From: Sperchopsis tessellata
Lineage: Eukaryota > Arthropoda > Insecta > Coleoptera > Hydrophilidae
DNA length: 33,293 nucleotides
NCBI GenBank assembly: GCA_033557685.1
Contig: JAWQRN010000240.1
Location: 1 to 33,293, forward strand
Direction: 5' to 3'
A program made the position numbers and the translations under genes. This document shows positions 1 to 9,440 of the stretch, one piece after another; position 1 is the stretch's first letter, and each line of letters starts with the position of its first letter. A model generated the notes under the pieces. It had not been told where the DNA came from, ran no database searches, and worked only from the letters and a program-made list of their open reading frames with translations.

Positions 1-150
1 CCGTGTAGAGGCTCTGACAAGTGTCGACGTTTCGTCCACTTTTGCAAGGGACATTTTCAAGGCGAGTGATGTTACTTAAATAAATGAATTCACTGCACTG
101 CACTTGCAACAGTGGACGAAACGTCGGCACTTGTCAGAGCATCTACACGG
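1..150. repeat. Fold-back (inverted repeat) element, left end cut by the window
   Basis: The arm at 1-62 is mirrored by the arm at about 88-150. Each arm runs from a CCGTGTAGA terminus through a GACAAGTG block to a core resembling CGACGTTTCGTCCAC followed by TTGCAAG. The spacer between the arms is about 25 bases. Beyond the right arm the terminal sequence continues to about 170 as GGTTTCCACCTGGAAACAAC, which is the reverse complement of the sequence preceding the copy at 33243. The true terminus is therefore AATGTTGTTTCC, and the window starts about 20 bases inside the element. No coding potential is present. The core is shared with the Penelope-associated repeats at 14612 and 25603. Confidence 0.8.
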
Positions 151-170
151 TTTCCACCTGGAAACAACAT

Positions 171-445
171 TCATATATAAATCAAGTTTTTAATCCACTT
201 CAAATTATTAATTTTGTGAATTTAAGAAATAACAGACTTTTACAAATTGTTCAAATATGTTAATATGAATTTATTAAGGAAGGTCCAAGTGTTTTGGGAA
301 ATGTCAAATATGCAATAGGCATTAGCTTATATCTGAGATTTAATTTATTTTAGCTCTTCACTAATTTATGATAAACTTGAGGATGATAACTGTGAGCGGG
401 TAGTTGTCATCAAAATACAAAAATAATATAACATTTTTGTAAACA
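171..445. other. AT-rich spacer with no recognised feature
   Basis: This is an AT-rich stretch between the fold-back repeat and the TA-flanked transposon. No ORF of note, RNA gene or clear repeat was seen. Confidence 0.5.
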
Positions 446-869
446 TACAGGGTGATTCACTATATTTTGACCCCCCCCCCTCTCTTAACTATTTTGTTAG
501 AAGAGCTATAAAGAAAAGTTAAATACAAAAGTTGTAGGGTTTTATCTATATATAGTTTTAAATACTACTTATAAACAATTATCTGGATAAGTCACGTGAT
601 ATAAGAATGGAGATTTTTTTAAATGGAACACCGTGTATAATTTTACATCTTATTTAAGATCTTTTTTTCTGATTTCAAATATGCAAGAGTTGATAAGTCT
701 AGCTCTAATAGTTTTTGACATATTTGACCTTGACAGTGCTCTAAATATACATTATTTTAAAGCTTGTTACCGACAGAAGTTCAGTAAGCTTTGGCTGATA
801 ATCTGTGACAGCATTGTTTATTTATTACCATTGTTGTTATTTGGCATTTGTTAGTATTATTTCATCAAA

Positions 870-1311
870 ATGGTTTACAAAGAAACCAACGAGTTTGAAA
901 TATTTTCCCTTTATTTAAAAAACAATTAAAATAAAAAAGTTGCAAGAAGAGAGTATATAGCATTATACCCAAATCGCCCAGCTCCCAATGAAAACACATG
1001 TTTGGATACTAATGGAAATTTGAGAGATACTAACAGTCTTAAAAGAAAAAGACGTAGCACTAGAGCAAACGATTGGTAATGGCGGACCAATTCCATAGCC
1101 ACCAAACAGCTTTGATATAAAACTTTAGATGCGTTTTTGTGGGGATTTTTAAAGGACAAAGTTAATAATAAATTTAATCAGAGTGTTAAAACTATTAATA
1201 ATAAGATCAGGGGCGAAATTTATGAATTAAACAACAATAACGCTGTTTCAAACTGCCTACAAAGTTTAATGTATTTTAAATAATGGTGGCCATTTTGATG
1301 AATTTTTATAG
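870..1311 (+). pseudogene. Mariner-type transposase (DUF4817-like HTH) lacking its catalytic core
   Basis: The family enzyme cuts and pastes DNA using an N-terminal helix-turn-helix and a DD[D/E] core. Reading from the ATG at 870 gives MVYKETNEFEIF, one in-frame stop (TAA, codon 20), then RREYIALYPNRPAPNENT and LRDTNSLKRKRRST, which matches the DUF4817-type HTH seen in many insect transposases. The frame stops at 1077-1079. Almost immediately (about 1128-1170) the sequence reads LDAFLWGFLKDKV, the family's C-terminal FFLWGYLK block. After a frameshift the end reads NNGGHFDEFL and stops at 1309-1311, the usual C-terminus. The linker and the first catalytic residues are absent, so this is an internally deleted relic. 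Confidence 0.8.
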
Positions 1312-1319
1312 TTTATAGA

Positions 1320-1528
1320 CCCTCATGCAGTTGCAAAATGTAGTGCTACGTATTTTTCTTTTAAGACTGTTAGTATATCTCAAATTTCTATAAGTATTAA
1401 AAAATGTGTTTTCATTGGGAGCTGGGCGATGTAGGAATAATGCTATATACTCTCTTCTTGCAGCTTTTTTATTTTTTTTGTAAATAAAGGTAAAATATTT
1501 CAAAGTTTTTGGCTTCTATGTAACCCAT
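1320..1528 (-). pseudogene. Inverted second copy of the transposase N-terminus
   Basis: Reading the minus strand from the ATG at 1528-1526 gives MGYIEAKNFEIFYLYL, parallel to MVYKETNEFEIFSLYL of the plus-strand copy at 870. A frameshift after the run of A residues then leads to KAARREYIALFLHRPAPNEN and LKRKIRST. The copy ends near 1320, directly after the stop of the plus-strand C-terminus. It is the coding part of the right arm of the fold-back element and has no catalytic domain. The two copies differ at many positions, which indicates that the duplication is old. Confidence 0.75.
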
Positions 1529-1837
1529 TTTGATGAACTAATACAAATGTCAAACTTCACAATGGTAATGAAGAAACAATGTTGTCATAGATCATCGGCC
1601 AAAGCATATTTAGAGCATTTTCAAGGTCCAATAGGTCAAAAACTGTTACAGCTAGACTATAAACTATATTTGAAATAAAAATGGATCTAAACGAAAATGT
1701 AAAATATACAGGTGTTCCATTTAAAAATCACCCATTCTTATATCACGTGACCCTACGACTTTTGTATTTAACTTTTATTGTAGCTCTTCTAACAAAAGTG
1801 TTAGGTGGGGGGTAAAAATGTAGTGAATCACTGTGTA

Positions 1838-4800
1838 CATAATGAAATTATGCTACAACCCAGCATATGCATGTGCTATTTTATATATTAGAAAAGTATG
1901 AATACATTTTTCGTAGTAGGCGAGAAGAAATTAATTGGTGCCTTTAAAAGTGGTATATTCCAAAATCAATTATTGTCTTCACTTTAGAATTAAAATGTTG
2001 TAATCCAAAAAATCACGTTTATAAGTTATAGCGATTTTCAGTTCTCGTGCACCTAAAATGCATGTGTGATATACACACAGCAGACCTACAGCTTACAGAA
2101 ACTGGTCAAATCTGTTTTTGAAGACGCTAAAATGTGTCCATTTTCTTAAGCGTAAGTGGAGAAAGTAAAAACTGAAGCAGTAAAATAACTTTCAGAAATA
2201 CAAAATTAATTAGGTGCTTTTAATTATTTGCAATTCTCGACATAGTAATATACTTACAAGCAGATTTTGGAAGGCAATAAGAGAGTCCGAGGACGTGAAT
2301 GGTACTTAGAAATTTGACACATCTGCACAAGTAGTTATGAATATTGTTCTGTCCGATAGTACCTAAGAAAACATATAATGACAGTTACCAATAACAGAAA
2401 TATTTCAAAGTCGATAAGTAGGACATGGAAATAAGAATAGAGAGTGCGCTATTCAGTTTATATAACTTCAATACGTGTTAAATGTCATGTTGTTAGTTTT
2501 AGGGCTATTACGATGGAATCTTAACTATTTATAAAAAATATATCCTGAGAAAAATGCTTCTAGAAAAACAAATTATCTGAACCTTAACGTGCAAAAATAA
2601 ATAAAAAGTCAGCCTACGTAACTATGTGCAAGTCTCTTAGATACAATTAAATGCGAAAATAGATTTAGACCGTGTTACAAAGAAAACACGTGCTTAAATA
2701 TTCGTTAACGAACTAACCTGTTGCTTGCTGGTTTTAAATCGTTGCTTTTTAAGCCTCAATTATGCATGCACATATTCAAAGTTGCTGAACAGGTATCTAA
2801 ACATTAACAAAGAACATCAAGTAACGTATTTCAACCCTTCACCTTCACTTGCTTATATGCAAGGGAAGTGCATTTTTTGCTGAACCCACTCATCGCAAAT
2901 TGTTATGCAATAAAGAGGTTCGTTGCTATTATCGACCAAAAGAATTCTGCATTATGAGATCACAATTGTTAAGCGTTTTTCTAAAACTAGTTTTATCAGC
3001 ATTTCTTGAGAAAAAGGTGATTACATTTAAGGGCTGACATAAATATATTATAAATAAAGTTGAACAGTAGTATGTGCAGTGGTATTGTCTCAGCTACATA
3101 GCAAAATAAATTTAAAATACATTGATAATTTGGGCATTAAACTAGAGAATTTTGTGAAAATTAAAAATGGAATTAATCATGGAAGATGATCTTTAATTTA
3201 TAATGAAAAAAGAGTTTCTCTCAACCTTGGCAGATACTATTTTCCACATTAGTTAGTTATGAGATTATGTGACCATACCTAGAATGGACAAACTTTCTTT
3301 TCCGGTTATTCTTTTATATATGATATAATTTATTTCCGACCCTCCTGGAGATCGAAATTGTTCTAGATCTATTCACTATTTTGTTTTTCAAATTATGTGC
3401 GACCACAAGATATTGTTCCACTCTTAGTTTAAGAATAATTGATCTATAGACTATCGTCTCGACATATCACTAGAGTAGGCTCGAAAATCTTAGATGTTTG
3501 CTACAGACAGACCTCTAACTATTATTGAGTTTTGCTAAGAGAGAAACATTTAAGTTGTTTTAATATCATGCTTTCGTGGGAAATTTTTTTGAATTCGTGG
3601 TTTTGCATTTGTGTTTCCTACACTGTAGGAGAGCACATGTTGTCCTATTCCTAAATTAAAATATTGAGATGAAACCTATTCGACTAATTAATACATTAAT
3701 TAACATATTGCAATTGTTTTTGACAACTTGTAGCTTGTCAGTTGCGTGGTTTTGTAAGTCATTTTAAAATATATTTTTTTACAGTTAGGCCTTAGAACTA
3801 ACTTTGATTAGTGCTTCAACTTTCCTTCCTGCCAGGTGTCTACCTGATTTTTTCGGGCATTTTATTAGTTTAATCATGATTTGATACTTAAAAGGGTATC
3901 AAAGGCGAGACAAAAGTTAACAACATTATTATTCTGACATCTACACTACTACCAAAAATTCGATGATAATGGATTAGTTATAATTTTAGTTCAAAAGCAC
4001 AATAACCTAACATGTTTTAATATGCATAAATAGTTATGAAATAACATTTAACAGTATAGCAAGTATTGAATAAGCACATTTTTAGGGGAAATTAATTATT
4101 CACATCTGCTTTAATATGAATATATTATTAGTCTGAAGGTCACTATGTAAGATTTTATCTCAAAAATAGTTAAATTATAATTTTACAGATTATGTAAAAT
4201 TTCCCGTAATCGTAAATTGTCATCTGTTGCAGATCAAGGAATTGTGCAATTAGCCTATCGTACATTACCACGTTTTAGAAGCTCCATTTTCCCTGTATTT
4301 AAATTGACTTCGGTAGAAAAATCAGCCATTTAACCGGTAGAAAATGTATAAGCTGCTTCTAAAATGCGCTAATGTACAGTAGGTTTTATAGAGAAACTGC
4401 CTATAACAATGTAGATGATAAAGAGACATTTATTTTGTGTAGAAGTTTTTAAATTAGAAACTCTAGAATTATATATATAGTATTATATATATTAGTAGAA
4501 TGAGTGCTAATTATAAATAGAGTGTGTTTGAGGCTACCAAACATGGTGCTTTTGTATCAAGATTTGTTGTTATTTGTGTTGTTGTTATATTAAAACTGTT
4601 TTGTTACAACCTCTGTCTATTTTTTTTTATTTCTCACCCTCGCATTAGCACGGTGAACTTTACATTTTTTTCTATACAAAATAGTTATCCCTAAAAGTTC
4701 GAAGCATTGTTCCGTAAAAAAGGTTATACGTTGCTAAGCATTATTTTTATATTTTTAGTATAAATAAACAAACAAGCAAATATTGGAAGATAACAGTACT

Positions 4801-4879
4801 TTATATACCAAAAAGGAAAACTGCAATTATATTAACTAAATTGTTGCGAATGTGTTGTAGGGGTGTTTCATATTACACA
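1838..4879. other. 3 kb AT-rich region without a recognised gene
   Basis: No ORF here resembles a known protein. The longest ATG-initiated frame (2849-3037, 62 codons) shows no recognisable motif. A 13-base string CAGACCTCTAACT at about 3509 recurs at about 6932, next to the LTR-like patch. An AT-rich near-palindrome lies at about 4470-4495. Otherwise the stretch looks like neutral intergenic or intronic DNA. Confidence 0.5.
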
Positions 4880-5390
4880 TACAAGGATGAAGGTCCAGAA
4901 AGAAAACAGCCAATTGTCTATAAATTTTTACTTATAATCTAGTCGAGCGGTTTCGAGGCATCGCGCGTCATCTTTAGAACTAGTGAAACATGACAATAAA
5001 ATAAAGGACAAATGAGAAAATGTCTCGGACCAAAATTGCATCGAGACATTTTCTCATTAGTTTTATTGCCTTGATTAACTAGTTTGTCCTGAAGATTGAT
5101 TCATTGATTGACATATATTTACTTCATTACTTAAATACAACTGTATATGAATGAAGCATACATTTAACATTACACAATTTTTGTAAATGTAAAAGTAAAA
5201 TGATTTAAAACTCCAAAATTTGTCCAAAACAGTTAATAATGATGGCCTTCCATTTCCATGTGTTCAGATCTACTTATCTTCATTCCTTAAATACTTCTAA
5301 GATGAGGCGCGATGCCTGGATACTGGTCGACTAGATAATAAGTAAAAACTTATAGACGGTTGTTTCCTTTCTGTACCTTCACCCTTGTAT
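4880..5390. mobile_element. Non-autonomous inverted-repeat transposon (MITE-like)
   Basis: The left arm, starting TACAAGGATGAAGGT at 4880, is mirrored by the right arm, which reads inwards TACAAGGGTGAAGGT from 5390. The arms remain alignable for roughly 100 bases, sharing CAGAAAG-AAACA, TTTTTACTTAT, ATCTAGTCGA and GAGGCATCGCGC-like blocks. TA at both junctions fits a Tc1/mariner-type target duplication, although the family is not identified. No ORF of useful length lies inside, so transposition would depend on an enzyme in trans. Confidence 0.75.
5011..5058. repeat. Perfect 17-bp hairpin nested in the MITE
   Basis: AATGAGAAAATGTCTCG at 5011-5027 is exactly complementary to CGAGACATTTTCTCATT at 5042-5058, with a 14-base loop. 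Beyond the stem the flanks (ACAATAAAAT on the left, AGTTTTATTG on the right) are again roughly complementary. Transcription would give a strong hairpin of the type that MITEs feed into small-RNA pathways. Confidence 0.85.
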
Positions 5391-5986
5391 ACGACTAAAT
5401 TGTAGAACACAATAGGTAATAATGGTTAAATATACTGGCCTATTCATTAGTTGACTGTAAAGCTAGAAAATCAAATTTAAATTTAATTGGCCCCGAGATA
5501 CGGATGGAAATACAATTTAGTTTACATCGTCCATAAGGGGACGTTCACACAAATATACTTTATTACTTTTCCCATTTAAGCTTATTACCAAAACTACGAC
5601 TTTATTTATATAGATATTTCAATGAAATATAGTATAGTCGCCACAGTATAATTAGTGAAGCGCAGCATTTTTTTTTTTTTGTTAATTGTGTACATTTTCC
5701 CTTCTATCAATTTTTATTAAATACTGGTTTTATCCATAAATTGTTAAGAAACTCATTTTTTCTTTACTTTGCATGCATGTATATGAATTTAAAAAACAAA
5801 TTAATCTAAGATGGTAATTAATGATTAAATGAAAGTGCGTATTCGTGCTTATCTTATATTCTTAAAACCTCTAATAAATTTTATATACATGAATACAAAG
5901 CTAAAAAATGAGGCATTAGAAGAACGTGTTACTTTTTTGATACCGCAACTGAGTTCGTTTTTTTAGTAGATTAAAAATAAAGCACT
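5391..5986. other. AT-rich spacer
   Basis: No gene or transposon signature was seen. A homopolymeric T tract lies at about 5669-5680. Confidence 0.5.
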
Positions 5987-6220
5987 ATGAACTTTGATCA
6001 AGCGTACATTTTAAACAACAACAAATATAAATCACTGCTCTTCTGTAATTTTACAGTGATTGTTTATGGTTTACAAAATTTCATTGATAACATCTGCGAA
6101 TTGTACTTGATTTACGAGAATAATCACAAAAATCCCGGTCACTCCCATTATCTATTTCTTAATTGGAATTATAATTTAAAGCTGAATGAAAATTTCTATA
6201 ATGAATTAATTAAGTGCTAA
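5987..6220 (+). CDS. Unrecognised 77-residue ORF, in the first of two repeated copies
   Basis: The ORF starts MNFDQAYILNNNKYKS and ends ENFYNELIKC. No family was recognised. It is asparagine- and tyrosine-rich, as expected from AT-rich DNA, with a moderately hydrophobic middle and no convincing signal peptide. An AATAAA polyadenylation-type hexamer lies at 6248-6253, 28 bases after the stop. The same sequence recurs at 7137-7467, where the frame is broken by stops but the C-terminal peptide (KENFYNELIKC) and the AATAAA are kept. This may be a small gene, the 3' end of a longer spliced gene or mobile element, or a chance frame in a repeated segment. The duplication supports the segment as a unit but does not prove that it is translated. 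Confidence 0.25.
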   Translation: MNFDQAYILNNNKYKSLLFCNFTVIVYGLQNFIDNICELYLIYENNHKNPGHSHYLFLNWNYNLKLNENFYNELIKC

Positions 6221-6277
6221 TTAGCTTGCTTACATGCGTATAAATCAAATAAATCTAGGTTTAAGTTATTAAGAAAC
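6020..6277 (+). repeat. Duplicated segment, copy 1
   Basis: This copy aligns with 7137-7467 in the same orientation. Shared blocks include GTTTATGG, GATTT-CGAGA-TAATCAC, AATTTCTATAATGAATTAAT and AAATAAATCTAGGTTT, ending at TATTAAGAAAC. The left limit is vague. Confidence 0.75.
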
Positions 6278-6726
6278 GCCTAATATAAAAAGAAAGATGT
6301 GGGCCGAAGCTCGCCTACCGATTTATAGATTAATTTCTTGTCGGCAAAACTACCAAATGATGTTGACAGTTATCGGGAACAAATTCTATTATATCAATTT
6401 TCAGTTAGATATGGGAACATTCACTAGATTGTTATGCTAATAAAATATATCTGGTGATTAGGGAACACTTTTAAGTTATTTATTGTCTGAATTGTTTGAC
6501 TGTATTAAATTGACCAATTAATTTGAATCAAGTGCCGATTCGGCGAGAAAAATGCTGTATGTAGTATCAAAAATAGTTTAAATCTATGAGATATTTGTGT
6601 CGATAAAATCTGTATCTTTTTATAAGTTGTGTGGTTATGATTTGTGGACATCAGTGCAAATTTTCTTTTTAAAATTTTATGGCCATTCAGTTTGTAGTTG
6701 TTTATGAGTCTTAAGTGTTATTATTG
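6278..6726. other. Spacer between the two repeated copies
   Basis: This is AT-rich sequence with no recognised coding region. It contains a short GC island near 6301 (GGGCCGAAGCTCGCC) with no evident role. Confidence 0.45.
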
Positions 6727-6933
6727 TTATGAAACTACTGCAGAGTGACTACGTCACTGAGCGTCCAGAATATTCTATGCTGCGAAGCGATCGGCCCACC
6801 TGACTGCTCGAGCAAAGTATAGAAGGTGCCTGCGGAGTCGAGAAAGTTCTCCAGCCTTCGAGCAACGATTCATATTGCTATACAAGCAGCGCTACTACAG
6901 TCAGAGGGGAGATAATGTCGATATTCCGTTACA
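6727..6933 (+). repeat. GC-rich LTR-like or promoter-like patch
   Basis: Base composition changes abruptly here. The stretch from TGTTATGAAAC to CCGTTACA has TG...CA ends whose outermost bases are loosely inverted, as in LTRs. It holds a TATA-like CTATACAAGCAG near 6887 and heat-shock-element-like units: GAATATTC near 6767, and GAAAGTTC followed at phase by TTC near 6842-6862. AGTGAC-TAC-GTCACT near 6745 is a short palindrome. No target duplication was found, so a solo LTR is only one reading; a detached promoter fragment is another. Confidence 0.35.
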
Positions 6934-7136
6934 GACCTCTAACTGTACACTGAGACGCGTATGATTAAATATAACCACTAAAATACAGTTGTATAATTTA
7001 TCATTGTGTTAATGTAAACTAAGCACTAAAATAAATACATTTTAAACTTGTTGAACTGTTATTTGTGAACCCGTAAAGAACATTATATTATGATTTTCAA
7101 TAATGCCTACATAATTGTAAAAAATTAAGCAATTAA

Positions 7137-7467
7137 CAAAAATAAGAAAATTGCAGCTCTACTCTAATTCTACAACGACTGTTTATGGCTATACCATTTT
7201 TCATTGAAATATATTTATAAATAAAGCAGTAGTTTTGGTAATATATTATCATGGTAAATCATGTCGCATTAGTGTACGAAGATTGTATTCAAAAAAAGTT
7301 TAACAACTTGATTTGCGAGAGTAATCACAAAAATCACTCACATTAACTATTTCTTAAATTAGACTTATAATTAAAAGAAAATTTCTATAATGAATTAATT
7401 AAGTGTTAATTTTGTTGATTATATGCGTATATATGAAATAAATCTAGGTTTGAGCTATTAAGAAACT
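7137..7467 (+). repeat. Duplicated segment, copy 2 (broken ORF)
   Basis: This is the same sequence as 6020-6277, with about 90 extra bases in the middle (about 7209-7300) and small deletions. The reading frame matching copy 1 is interrupted by stops but ends with the same peptide KENFYNELIKC. The AATAAATCTAGG block is retained. The copy ends only 20 bases before the Penelope-associated fragment at 7487. Confidence 0.75.
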
Positions 7468-7486
7468 TTTACATAATGTTGAAAAG

Positions 7487-7546
7487 GTGAGCGAAATGTC
7501 AGGAAGAAGAAAGGCTAATACACAGTTATCTCCCGAAAAAATCTGA
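7487..7546 (+). repeat. Fragment of the Penelope-associated repeat family
   Basis: The sequence GTGAGCGAAATGTC, then GAAGAAGAAAGGCTAA and GTTATCTCCCGAAAA aligns with the reverse complement of the outer left arm of the palindrome at 25603 (GTGAACGTAACGTCGG, AAAAGAAAAGCG, ATTATCTCCCGGAAAA). It sits just upstream of the PLE coding relic, in the position expected for the 5' end of that element. Confidence 0.6.
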
Positions 7547-7582
7547 ATAAATTTACTGTGGGCGTGGAAATCTACTTACAGA

Positions 7583-9440
7583 TTTAAAACACCTTTACGG
7601 GAAGGCTATCTGCGAAGAAACCTGTCAATTTGAAAATTTCCGTATGAAAAGGTACCGTCTTATTTAGCTTTCCTGCAACATTGTCGATATCATCAAATAA
7701 TAGTGTTGTAAAATCAAACACCCTTCCACATATATTGTACTAAAACCAAACTTCAGCGTGCAAACCTATGCTTCGTAAAAAAATCCACATAGTGCAATGT
7801 GTGTGTTAAACAACACATAATTGTCACTCTTCATGTTACACCTGGACTCGCCAAAGTGTTGTCACCTCATCATTTTGAAATTATAGAATTAATAACTTTC
7901 TTACAAGCGGAGACCTTCAGGAAAATTTGATTACCAAACATTCTTGGAAATTCCTGCAACTATCTGCTAAGTAAGTTTCATACAAGCCCCATAGCCAGAA
8001 TCAGATGTCGGAAAAACTAACACTTCTAACTTTTCACGCCCTCTCTATAGATGAAAAGGCTGTTCTTTTAAATCCAACTTCATTCCAACGCCCTGAAGTA
8101 TTTATGTCGAAAATATTGTATGTAATGTCGGATCCGCAACTCGTAAACTACCGGAGAAGGTAGAAGATCGTATTGGTCATAATACGGTGAGCATTCTTGT
8201 AAACACCAAGCCCCCGCCACATAATGTATAATCTAACAATCTTTGAGGATAACTCCGACATGTCTATCCTCTCTGCGGAAAAGGGAAACGAGACTGGCAT
8301 AATGGACCGTATATGATAAATAAAATGTAACTTTTACAAGATTCAGCATACAAGCCCCTAGATCACAATCCGATCAACAGAATAGAGAACGATGTGCCAT
8401 CTATAATTAAAAGTTCGCATCTCAGCCAAAATAAGCAGAAATCTTTTTTGCATTCTATGATTTATTGACTTCCGAAGATCCGGAAAGCCGGAGTTCTACT
8501 ACGACCTATTCTAAGTGCCATTAGATATCTCACTCCTCATCTCAGCCAGTTTATAAGAACATCGTCATCATACATGAAGAATTCTGCCCATGTCATCGAC
8601 AAGATTTCTAATATGGTTTTAAACAAGAACGATCTACGTATTAATTTTGGTGTAGTTTCTCTTTTCATGGAGGTTCCTGTCCACAATTCCATTCCGATTA
8701 TTCGCCAGCTGCCGACGAACACGACGCTCCCATTTACCATAGCCGACTTAACAGAAATAGGACTTAGATGTAAGTATTTCATGTTTAGAGACAAGTTCTA
8801 TGAGCAAATTTTTGGCGCTGCAATGAGATACCCACTTGCCCTGGTTATCGCAACTATTTTTATGGAAACCTTCGAGGAGGAAATAGTATCACCTCTGAAA
8901 CAGAAATGTTGGTTTAGGTATGTGGATGACATATTCGTAATATGGCTTTATGGATTAAAGACTCTTGATGACTTAAATGGGGTGCTAACGGGACACTGGG
9001 ATACTCAGTTTATCGTAAATCTACGGGTAGAAAAATTTTCGGTTTTACCAAGGATCATCCTTCATTTTATAAATCCAATTTCGCCTAATTAGAACCTGGA
9101 TGTCATTAACCATGCGTACTTGCTGTACGTGCACAACATAACAGAAAAGATAGTCTATCCAGACTATTTTCCGCCATTCGTCTGCTCACTGCAGAAAGGC
9201 AAATTTGTATCAAATAGTTGGCAGCAATATTCCCATCGAAATATATAAACATCAGGAATATCTAAAACGTGAACACGACTACTTCCTTGCTATTGTCCAT
9301 CTGTCTTGATTATGTCCCCTGCACCGGTAAACAACACGTCGGCAAGAAGAAAAGATTTTCTCGTTTTGATAATATATCAACATTTAATTAGACCGGACCT
9401 GATAGTTATAACCAGAATAAATTTGCAAATACAAAATTCG
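7583..9440 (+). pseudogene. Penelope-like element reverse transcriptase, heavily mutated
   Basis: PLEs encode a reverse transcriptase, usually followed by a GIY-YIG endonuclease. N-terminal traces read FKTPLREGYLRRNL (about 7582) and LPEKVEDRIG (about 8146). AEKGNETGIMDR (about 8275) matches the PLE ADKGNATVVMD block. LPKIRKAGVLLRPILSAI (from 8469) matches LPKIHK-GxPLRPIVS. A clean frame from 8574 holds FGVVSLFMEVPV (usually FDVVSLFTNVPV), FYEQIFGAAM and WFRYVDDIFVIW with the catalytic YVDD. Frame changes near 8220 and 8310, a TAA at 8328, a TGA at 8466 replacing the glycine before LPKI, and a stop at 9090 break it. F-D to F-G removes a catalytic aspartate, and AAMGSPLSP has become AAMRYPLAL. 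Beyond 9090 only weak linker-like traces remain, and no GIY-YIG domain is readable. Confidence 0.85.
9312..9355 (+). repeat. Penelope-associated repeat core, second fragment at this locus
   Basis: ATGTCCCCTGCACCGGT, then ACGTCGGCAAGAAGAAAAG aligns closely with the reverse complement of the palindrome arm at 25633-25683 (ATGTCCCTTGCAACGGT, ACGTCGGCAAAAAGAAAAG). It lies in the same orientation as the 7487 fragment, so the two flank the RT relic as imperfect direct repeats, a layout known for PLE copies. Confidence 0.55.

Larger units (their letters stand above)
448..1835 (+). mobile_element. Tc1/mariner-type element, core-deleted and folded back
   Basis: The ends are CAGGGTGATTC on the left and, read inwards on the minus strand, CACAGTGATTC on the right. 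Both are flanked by TA (446-447 and 1836-1837), the target duplication typical of the Tc1/mariner superfamily. The left 5' region (448 to about 1070) is mirrored by 1320-1835, including the poly-C tract at 471-480, which matches a G tract near 1806. The arms are far longer than ordinary terminal inverted repeats and include transposase coding sequence, so this is an inverted duplication of the 5' half. Between the arms lies the 3' end of the transposase. The element cannot encode an active enzyme. Confidence 0.8.

Noticed and set aside
8537..8794. Minus-strand 85-codon frame over the PLE RT
   Set aside because: It is the antisense of the conserved FYEQ/VVSLF region and has no independent motif.
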